64,000 nt of DNA, taken from contig JAOVFP010000007.1 of NCBI GenBank assembly GCA_025738555.1, forward strand, positions 3,596,001-3,660,000, given 5' to 3'. The first letter of the stretch is position 1. Each line of letters opens with the position of its first letter. Source of the stretch: Cyathus striatus. Taxonomy: Eukaryota; Basidiomycota; Agaricomycetes; Agaricales; Nidulariaceae. The notes beneath the pieces are model-generated. The model ran no database searches. It was not told the DNA's origin and worked only from the letters and a program-made list of their open reading frames with translations. This document shows positions 55,937 to 64,000 of the stretch, piece after piece. The translations under genes were made by a program, and so were the position numbers.

Positions 55937-58396
55937 ATGGCTACATTCGCTACTGAAGAAGCTTCAGCACCTCTGTCGTCGTCAAACACCCCTTCCTCTA
56001 CTACAACCGACTTTACAACCTCAACAGCACCAACCGCGTCATTACCGGCGACGTATCTCACTGCACTCAAGCCTCTACTGGTACCACGATCCGTAGGCTC
56101 TCCGGATTTCAACAGACACTATGTCTACGATTTTCTCCTCACGATCGAACGTATCGGTACCAATGCCGGCCTCACTCACAGTCAACTACCTCCAATCGTT
56201 CTTCAATATTGCTCCGATGAAGTCAAGCGCGTTGTTCACTACGCTGAAGAACTACAGGGTAATAGCTGGATCAATGTCCGACAGTTGCTAATCGGATTAT
56301 ATGAGTCGAATGACGAGCCACCCAGAGCAACTATTAACCAGCTACGTGACTATATGAGGAAGTTCAGCGTACTGAAAACATTCTCTCGCAGGATAGAACT
56401 CGACGAATACCACCGAGGATACTTGGCTATCGCTGCCCAGCTCAAGAACGATGGTCTTATCGACGAGAAAGAGATGCGTATCAAATATTTTCATGGTCTT
56501 CCTTCGGGAACGCGACGATTCATTGGAAATTCTCTGCCTGCAAACAGGAAAACGTTAACCGATCCCCCAGCTATTCAAGAAGTCAACAAAATTATATGCC
56601 AACTTTTCGACCCCAATAGTCTACTGGCCTATCGGGAGGATGTCGATGAACCGGAATATCATGAACCTCCTAAGCCTTTGATCGTCTCCACCTCACAGTC
56701 TACTGAACCATCGATTTTAACAGTTCCTGCTACGAGACCTCAAGTGCCAGCTAAGCCTAAGACTGACATGGAACTCCTGGCCGAACAACTATCGCAGCTC
56801 ACCATTAACATGCAACAGCTGCAAGCGCAGCAAACCCAATTGGCGAGTAGTTCATTTCGTCCTTCCATTGAACGCAGCAACCGCTGTTTTGTTTGTGGAT
56901 TAACAGGATCTCATACGCTACACCCCCGCCATTGTCCCGAGATGACGAAGCTCATTCAAGAGGGCCTAGCTATGTTCAATATCGAGCAAGGAAAGTACAC
57001 ACTTCCGGATGGTTCAGGTCTACCAAACCTTCCTTCCTCAGCTGGAGGCGTTGCAAAATACCTTCGGGAGCACCATTCAACATCGACTACACAAGCTACA
57101 ACTACGGCAAGTACCTCAGCCATGTCGCTCGTTTTTGATAGCAATTCTGCGCTAGGTGGCAACCTTATCGGAGTTAGCACGGAGGAATACAACGATTACA
57201 TTTCTCAACCAGTTACTCATTCCGGTAAAGATATGACGGCGAGACACAATCCTATAGGACGGCCTGACAAGGGGAAATCCAAAGATAAGTCGTCGACTAC
57301 TTTTGTACCAAAGTCTACGCCTACTCCTCCAGTTCCACAGGCTACTCAGCCTATTCCTTCGACATCTCAAGCACCGGCTCCCGCACCGGCTGCTACTATA
57401 CCGGCTTATAAACCCACTCACCCAATCAACACCAAGGAGGGATGGAAAGATCTGAAGACGAAGAAATCTGCAGACAAGCAGGACGTGGAGATGAAAGACG
57501 CGACTAAGGATAACAAAGGAAGGTACTACGTCACTACTGAGCTACAGGAACAGGTTTCCCTGGAGAACGTCAAACGCAAGATTATGGAACAAGTCATATC
57601 TCTACCTTTACGCGACATTCTCGGAATCTCGCCAGGTCTCCAGAAACGGCTCCAAGACTCAACTAGGACCCGTCGTGAATATCATACGAAGAGTGGTGAG
57701 TATGACCTGTGTTCACCTGAGGCTGAACAATATATTGCCAGCTCGAACTTTGCGCAAGCTTCCAACGTACAAGTACGCAAGTTTTACTGTCCTGAACAGG
57801 ATGAGTTCTTCACCTTTCTAGTTAAGTATTCCAATGCTGTTTCTCTCCGCCATACTCGCTTGCTCGCTATGACTACAGGTACCTTTAATGGTAAATTGTT
57901 CGGTCATTCCGTCAAATTCATGGTGGACACGGGCTCTGAGTTAAATCTCATCCCTGACCGTTTGCTGTCTGTCCCCGGAATAGCACTCGATTATGAAGGC
58001 CAAAAGTGGTCCCTCAAAGGCGTCAACGGCCCCTCCGTGGGTCTTCGAGGTGTCTGCTTAGGTGCCGAAATTACGATAGGAGCGCATAGATTCGACCACC
58101 ACCTATTCGTCTCGAGGGAGAATATGACCACTCAAGATTGTATCCTAGGGCAGCCCTGGGTACAGTGGTTCTCAGCGCGGATCGACTACACTCGCAGTGG
58201 CGAGATGTCTATGGAGGTTTGGAAGGATGGAGATCGTCGTTCCGCTCCTACTCTGCGTCTACAACTCACTATTCCAGATGATCCTCGCAATGTCACTACC
58301 TTCGACCATCGCCATGGTCCCGCTCACGAAACCGGCATGCTATCTCGAGTTGAAGAAGTATCCGATGAGGACAGTGGCAGCGATTCGGATTTTTGA
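55937..58396 (+). CDS. Gag-protease polyprotein of the LTR element
   Basis: An open frame of about 819 codons if started at the ATG before ATFATEEASAP (55937); the frame is open from 55886. The N-terminal 60 residues are Ser/Thr-rich, followed by a helical capsid-like region. A Gln-rich stretch precedes a zinc-knuckle-like CFVCGLTGSHTLHPRHC (about 56890). A long Pro/Thr/Ser linker follows. Near the end is an aspartic protease with FMVDTGSELNLIP (about 57925) and a downstream DCILGQPWVQWF. The tail is acidic (SDEDSGSDSDF) and stops at TGA 58394-58396. No internal stop is present, so this part is intact. Confidence 0.9.
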   Translation: MATFATEEASAPLSSSNTPSSTTTDFTTSTAPTASLPATYLTALKPLLVPRSVGSPDFNRHYVYDFLLTIERIGTNAGLTHSQLPPIVLQYCSDEVKRVVHYAEELQGNSWINVRQLLIGLYESNDEPPRATINQLRDYMRKFSVLKTFSRRIELDEYHRGYLAIAAQLKNDGLIDEKEMRIKYFHGLPSGTRRFIGNSLPANRKTLTDPPAIQEVNKIICQLFDPNSLLAYREDVDEPEYHEPPKPLIVSTSQSTEPSILTVPATRPQVPAKPKTDMELLAEQLSQLTINMQQLQAQQTQLASSSFRPSIERSNRCFVCGLTGSHTLHPRHCPEMTKLIQEGLAMFNIEQGKYTLPDGSGLPNLPSSAGGVAKYLREHHSTSTTQATTTASTSAMSLVFDSNSALGGNLIGVSTEEYNDYISQPVTHSGKDMTARHNPIGRPDKGKSKDKSSTTFVPKSTPTPPVPQATQPIPSTSQAPAPAPAATIPAYKPTHPINTKEGWKDLKTKKSADKQDVEMKDATKDNKGRYYVTTELQEQVSLENVKRKIMEQVISLPLRDILGISPGLQKRLQDSTRTRREYHTKSGEYDLCSPEAEQYIASSNFAQASNVQVRKFYCPEQDEFFTFLVKYSNAVSLRHTRLLAMTTGTFNGKLFGHSVKFMVDTGSELNLIPDRLLSVPGIALDYEGQKWSLKGVNGPSVGLRGVCLGAEITIGAHRFDHHLFVSRENMTTQDCILGQPWVQWFSARIDYTRSGEMSMEVWKDGDRRSAPTLRLQLTIPDDPRNVTTFDHRHGPAHETGMLSRVEEVSDEDSGSDSDF

Positions 58397-60087
58397 GCGG
58401 GGGCACTATTATTCGATCGTCCAACTCTATTAGTGTGCCCCCAGCAACTTTTGGACAATCTCTACAAGCGCTTTTAGGTGATCCTTCTTTCTCTTCTTTT
58501 GACTTTCTTATTGGCACTTCTCCTCCAGATTCTTTCGATTATTTACTTCAACAAGCTTACTATGCGAGCCCACAAGACTTCAAACCCTTACTTTCACCTT
58601 GGACCTCGAGAGTTTTTACTAATCTAGAAGAAAACCCACAAAACATATATTCAAGTAACGGGCGCAAGTATAAACCTGTAGCCCGTAAGGTACGTCCTGT
58701 ACCAACTTACATGCCTAACCCTATTGCCCAACAGTACAAACCTATACCTCTACCACACATCGAGCCTCTGCCTATACAACCACCCCCACGAGCCAACATA
58801 ATTCCAACTGAGCATCTTACTTTTGAGCGAATGCAACTACTGATGAATACTATACCAACAGGATTTCTTAACGAGCAAGAGCTGGATCTGGTGGCTTTCG
58901 TTGTGGACCGCCAACAGCTGGCGTTTGCGTTCACATATCGTGAAAAGGGCATATTCAAGCGCGAATATTACCCGGACTACGAGATACCCACTATAGAACA
59001 TATTCCTTGGCAATGACCTCCCATCCGTGTACCCAAGGCCCTCGAGGACGTAGTGCGTCGCGAGATTCTCGAGCAGGAAGCAGCTGGAAGGTTCGAACCA
59101 ACTACCTCAAGTTATCGATCTGCGTTGTTTCCTGTGGCCAAAAAGGAGCCTGATGCGGTGCGTCTCGTACTGGATCTTCAGGATCTCAATGGGAACACTA
59201 TCCAAGATGCTTCCTTACCCCCTCGTGTCGAAGACGTGGCCGAGAGTTTTATTGGACGTGCCATCTATGGTATCACTGATCTATTTTCAGGCTATGATGC
59301 ACGTATCCTAGTGCCCATATCAAGACCTTTGACCGCATTCCATTCGATCTGTGGACCAAAGCAGCAGTGCACTCTGCCTCAAGGCGCTACTAATGCCGTA
59401 CAAGAGTTCCAGCGTAACATTGACCATGCCTTAGGTGTTGAGCAGCCCGAATACGCCAGAGCATTTATGGACGATACCGGTATCAAAGGCCCTGCTACTG
59501 ACTATGATGGAGCGACTATACCTGGCAATTCAAAAATTCGAAGGTTCATCTTTGAGTATTGTACTACACTGGACCGTGTGCTGGCTCGTTTCATTGCGGC
59601 AGGTATCACAGGATCCGGTCTCAAGACCGTATTAGCTACTCCATCCCTCAAGATTGTCGGTACCGTCGTTTCGCTTCAAGGCTGGCACTTGTCCCCTGGG
59701 ATCATTACCAAGGTTGTCAACTGGCCTGTACCTTGCAAGAACGTCTCTGAAGTGCGCGGATTTCTTGGAACTGCAAGTTGCAGACGTAAATGGATCTATA
59801 AGTTTTCAATCATTGCTAAGCCCCTTTCTGTTTTGCTTCGTAGTACTGGTGATACCTTCGTTTTCACAGATGAAGCTCACGAGGCTATTATCAAGCTCAA
59901 AGAGTTACTCACATCGCCTCCTGTTCTCATTGCCATTGACTATAAACTCGCTAAGTTGATTACACCAGGGTCTCGCACTACTGACGAAGGTCTTGTTATT
60001 GTAGCCGTTGATGGTGCTGCTTTAGTTGGCGCTGGCTGGGTTGTGTACCAAATCCGCAACGGCGAACGCAAGCCTTCAATATCATAA
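58393..60087 (+). pseudogene. RT of the LTR element, truncated
   Basis: Lies in the -1 frame relative to gag-protease, beginning at the gag stop. The first 200 codons are Pro-rich linker up to IEHIPWQ, where a TGA at 59014 interrupts. RT continues from 59053 with VRREILEQEAAGRFEP, then LVLDLQDLNGNT, and FMDDTGIKG as the catalytic motif (about 59465). RNase H begins near 59980 and is lost after ERKPS. The TGA may be a decayed CGA. Without RNase H and integrase the copy cannot move by itself. Confidence 0.8.
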
Positions 60088-62575
60088 GTGCCAGCCATTC
60101 TGATCATATAACAGCAGTGTTATATGATTGCCCCAATCGAATAAGCCATGCCACTTTATGATTGGGATCATAAACAATCATTGAAGCTCTAAATGAATAT
60201 TATTATTGTATGGTTGTATTAGGTGATCATAGACAATCATTTATTTGTTCTAATTGTATATTACTGTTGTATAGTTGTATTAGGTGATCATAGACAATCA
60301 TTTATTTATTCTAATAGAATATCACTACTGTATTGTTGTATTAGGTGATCATAGACAATCATTTATTTGTTATAATTGTATATTACTGTTGTATAGTTGT
60401 ATTAGGTGATCATAGACAATCATTTATTTATTCTAATAGAATATCACTACTGTATTGTTGTATTAGGTGATCATAGACAATCATTTATTTGTTCTAATTG
60501 TATATTACTGTTGTATAGTTGTATTAGATGATCATAGACAATCATTTATTTTTCTAATAGAATATCACTACTGTATTGTTGTATTAGGTGATCATAGACA
60601 ATCATTTATTTGTTATAATTGTATATTACTGTTGTATAGTTGTATTAGGTGATCATAGACAATCATTTATTTATTCTAATAGAATATCACTACTGTATTG
60701 TTGTATTAGGTGATCATAGACAATCATTTATTTGTTATAATTGTATATTACTGTTGTATAGTTGTATTAGGTGATCATAGACAATCATTTATTTGTTATA
60801 ATTGTATATTACTGTTGTATAGTTGTATTAGGTGATCATAGACAATCATTTATTTATTCTAATAGAATATCACTACTGTATTGTTGTATTAGGTGATCAT
60901 AGACAATCATTTATTTATTCTAGTCAAATATCAATATTGTATAGCTGTATTAGGTGATCATAGACAATCATTTATTTTTTCTAATAGAATATCACTATTG
61001 TATGGTTGTATTAGGTGATCATAGACAATCATTTATTTTTCTAGTCAAATATCAATATTGTATAGTTGTATTAGGTGATCATAGACAATCATTTACTTGT
61101 TCTAAATGAATATCACTATTGTATGGTTGTATTAGGTGATCATAGACAATCATTGATTGTTTCTAATTGAATATCACTACTGTATTGTTGTATTAGGTGA
61201 TCATAGACAATCATTTATTTATTCTAATAGAATATCACTATTATATAGTTGTATTAGGTGATCATAGACAATCATTTATTTATTCTAATAGAATATCACT
61301 ATTGTATGGTTGTATTAGGTGATCATAGACAATCATTTATTTATTCTAATAGAATATCACTACTGTATTGTTGTATTAGGTGATCATAGACAATCATTTA
61401 TTTGTTCTAATTGTATATTACTGTTGTATAGTTGTATTAGATGATCATAGACAATCATTTATTTTTCTAATAGAATATCACTACTGTATTGTTGTATTAG
61501 GTGATCATAGACAATCATTTATTTGTTCTAATTGTATATTACTGTTGTATAGTTGTATTAGGTGATCATAGACAATCATTTATTTATTCTAATAGAATAT
61601 CACTATTGTATGGTTGTATTAGGTGATCATAGACAATCATTTATTTTTTCTAATAGAATATCACTATTGTATGGTTGTATTAGGTGATCATAGACAATCA
61701 TTTATTAATCTAATAGAATATCACTACTGTATTGTTGTATTAGGTGATCATAGACAATCATTTATTTGTTCTAATTGTATATTACTGTTATGTGGTTGTA
61801 TTAGGTGATCATAGACAATCATTTATTTTTCTAGTCAAATATCAATATTGTATAGTTGTATTAGGTGATCATAGACAATCATTTACTTGTTCTAATTGTA
61901 TATTACTGTTCTATAGTTGTATTAGGTGATCATAGACAATCATTTATTTATTCTAATAGAATATCACTATTGTATAGTTGTATTAGGTGATCATAGACAA
62001 TCATTTATTTTTTCTAATAGAATATCACTATTGTATGGTTGTATTAGGTGATCATAGACAATCATTTATTAATCTAATAGAATATCACTACTGTATGGTT
62101 GTATTAGGTGATCATAGACAATCATTTATTAATCTAATAGAATATCACTACTGTATTGTTGTATTAGGTGATCATAGACAATCATTTATTTGTTCTAATT
62201 GTATATTACTGTTATGTGGTTGTATTAGGTGATCATAGACAATCATTTATTTTTCTAGTCAAATATCAATATTGTATAGTTGTATTAAGTGATCATAGAC
62301 AATCATTTATTTTTTCTAGTCAAATATCACTTGTATAGTTGTATTAGGTAATCATAGACAATCATTTATTTTTCTAATTGAATATCACTATTGTATAGGT
62401 GTATTAGGTGATCATAGACAATTATTTATCCCCTCCAATAGAATATCACTATGGTATTGTTGTATTAGGTGATCATAGACAATCATTTATTTGTTCTAAA
62501 TGAATATCACTATTGTATGGTTATATTAGGTGATCATAGACAATCATTGATTGTTTCTAATTGAATATTACTATT
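60088..62575. repeat. Satellite array, about 40 units of 60-61 bp
   Basis: About 40 units, each with TGTATTAGGTGATCATAGACAATCATTTAT followed by a variable half (given here in two parts: TGTATTAGGTGATCATAG, then ACAATCATTTAT). Two main variants alternate, one with TTCTAATTGTATATTACTG and one with TTCTAATAGAATATCACTA. Blocks of several units recur (60467-60650 and 61380-61565; 61623-61808 and 61987-62232), showing higher-order duplication. Each unit has the palindrome TGATCA and no CpG. The array is led by a perfect hairpin, ATCATATAACA-GCAG-TGTTATATGAT (about 60102-60127). Short frames with period-like proteins are artefacts of the repeat. Confidence 0.95.
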
Positions 62576-63323
62576 GTACTTGTGGCCATAATTACCATAT
62601 GCTGAAAATCAAAATATTCCATGTTATTATATGTTAAACCTACATGCTAGATGTTTAAACATTATAATGATGATATTTATATATGTAGACAGACTGTATA
62701 GCACTTTTTATGCTCCTTGTTTTTGCATGTAATTATGTTTTATGCAGATATTTCTCATGCTCATTTACAAAACAATCCATCTCTGCTATCCTCACCTGGT
62801 CAAATATCTCTCAACACTCTCTATTTCAGTGCACTTCTACTCAGTGCTCAAAACTATAGCAGTGAAAAACCAGTACAGGAATACTTAAATCATGAGCTCA
62901 AGAAACCAATCAAAAGCTGAACTGCACACCATCTTGTTCTGTCAACATTCTTATACATGCAATACTGTTGTTATTCATAATAGTCTTGCACATCATCTGT
63001 ATGAAATGTGTTGTTTATTTACTATCTTTTTCACCACAGCTTGCTCTGTTAGATATATTTTATCTTTCATTTCACTATTCAAGGTGTATAATATAGATAT
63101 GACAGTTCAGTAGCCCAGTCTCTCTTGTCAGCTATTATTACTGCATGAATTGTCTCAGCTATTTCCGCAAAAATTTACTCTAAGCAGGTCAAGTCTAATA
63201 TATTATAGCATTAAATAAATGTTAAGAAAACCGGACCCTACTTTGGAGTGTCTTTACTTTTATTTAATTTGGAGTCAATGAAGATAGTGTAGTCGCAGCG
63301 ATGACAGGAATAGTGTCGAGTAC
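62576..63323. other. AT-rich spacer before the second LTR
   Basis: No gene is recognised. CpG is nearly absent up to about 63225 and then reappears in the last 100 bp. A part near 63040-63090 (TTAGATATATTTTATCTTTC) loosely resembles the diverged LTR near 50775, so an old fragment of that family may be present. Confidence 0.4.
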
Positions 63324-64000
63324 TGTGGAGGGAGTAGTTGGTAGACTGGTACAACCCAGTACTATACTTATAATTTGATTCACTTCGTTTCATTTACACA
63401 TTTATCTTTAATTACCTATTTCTACTTACTCTAACCTTCTATTTTCTCATTTATATTTTCTTACCTTGGTTCTACGACGTGCTGTGCAAACAGTGCACTC
63501 AAATTTCTGTGTTTTCATTCTCCAGTGTGGACTTAGAGACGCGGCGCGGCTTTGCCAAATATTGGGAAGCCGATGCCAAACAACACGTGATGCGCGTATA
63601 CGCTGTCGCGAACGTGTTCCGCTTACTGCTTTCCATATTACCTCTCTGCTTTTACTTCTCCTCGTGCTCCCGGTGTGTGCCAATAAGGCCTTTCTGGACG
63701 ACGTTCGGGTTCTCTGGGCATTGTGTGCCCTTTGGATGGCTCAAGACGCTAGGGCTTAGGGTTACACACCCTCTCAAGACCCCTTTTCATCCTCAAGCTT
63801 CTCGTTTCGCCCTCAAGACCGGGGCTTCGCATGCAGAGGCACGGTGACTGGAATTTTACCGTCATCGTGCTATGCTCCGATTGGTGGAAGGACAGGGAGT
63901 TGGGTCGAGGCGTTGGGGATAATTATCTTCCGTTCGTTTTATTTCAATTTTCTCTCGATCGTTCTTTCCTTTTTGCAAATTCATTATGAGCACCCTCGTT
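63324..64000 (+). repeat. Second copy of the 1.37-kb LTR, runs off the window
   Basis: Starts TGTGGAGGGAGTAGTTGG and follows 54457 onwards with moderate divergence (shared GACTTAGAGACGCGGC and GGGAAGCCGATGCCAAAC). It is cut by the window edge after 677 bp. The five bases before it are AGTAC. No polypurine tract lies upstream, so it may be a separate insertion or the 5' LTR of a further element. Confidence 0.8.

Larger units (their letters stand above)
54457..60087 (+). mobile_element. Gypsy-type LTR retrotransposon, 3' part missing
   Basis: Left end TGTGGAGGGAG with an LTR of 1373 bp, then a leader, gag-protease and RT on the plus strand. The coding part stops inside the RNase H region (GWVVYQIRNGERKP), where unrelated DNA and a satellite array begin, so RNase H and integrase are absent. 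CpG is abundant, which marks it as younger than the copy B DNA it cut into. A second copy of the same LTR starts at 63324; whether it is the 3' LTR of this element or a separate insertion is unclear, because no polypurine tract precedes it. Confidence 0.85.

Noticed and set aside
60467..62232. Repeated 61-81-codon open frames (60467-60652, 61380-61565, 61987-62232)
   Set aside because: They are the 60-61-bp satellite read through two to four units; position and content follow the repeat, not a gene.
60088..62575. A CRISPR-like array of regularly spaced repeats
   Set aside because: The units are head-to-tail and the variable halves are themselves repeated variants, not unique spacers; the genome is eukaryotic.

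Overview
The window looks like a basidiomycete (Agaricomycete-type) nuclear genome. Genes carry several very short introns (41-68 bp) with GT..AG ends and CTAAY-like branch sites. The host genes include a DUF202 membrane protein and two BTB/POZ proteins, and the LINE (zinc-knuckle ORF1; EN-RT-RNase H ORF2) and the Ty3/gypsy-type LTR elements are kinds common in mushroom genomes. The species cannot be named from this sequence. Exon coordinates were read by eye and no search was run.

Layout. 1-5167: no gene recognised. 5168-19269: a gene-bearing block with normal CpG content, holding a DUF202 protein (+), a secreted beta-rich protein (-), an unrecognised three-exon gene ending in an NLS-like tail (+), BTB protein 1 (-), a small three-exon hypothetical gene (-) and BTB protein 2 (-). 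19705-29150: a host repeat segment (copy A) split by a 7.2-kb LINE that itself carries a solo LTR, and by a 5'-truncated second LINE. 29150-30043: an orphan exon and a triplet-rich low-complexity stretch.

30044-34214 is a second copy of 7959-12733. It holds the 5' end of the secreted-protein gene, a rearranged copy of the unrecognised gene and the 3' end of BTB1. It is fused directly to copy B of the host repeat (34215-54456). Copy B has lost most CpG and is packed with nested insertions: a solo LTR that contains an inverted-repeat element with a tRNA-like module, and a long-TIR element that contains an 11.4-kb gypsy element. The gypsy element in turn holds a 944-bp TIR element in one LTR and a solo LTR in its polyprotein. 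A second inverted-repeat element with tRNA-like modules follows. Most insertions can be timed because the target-site duplication, and often the empty site in the other copy, are both in the window.

54457-64000: a CpG-rich, younger gypsy-type element (1.37-kb LTR, gag-protease, RT) breaks off inside its RNase H region. It is followed by a roughly 40-unit, 60-61-bp satellite, about 0.7 kb of AT-rich DNA, and a second copy of the same LTR that runs off the window.

The most unusual objects are the two approximately 1.45-kb inverted-repeat elements (35145-36598 and 52908-54396). Their arms are built from short iterated motifs and carry outward-facing tRNA-like (Pol III A-box/B-box) modules. The window also contains its own natural experiment on CpG loss, because copies A and B of the same host segment sit side by side.
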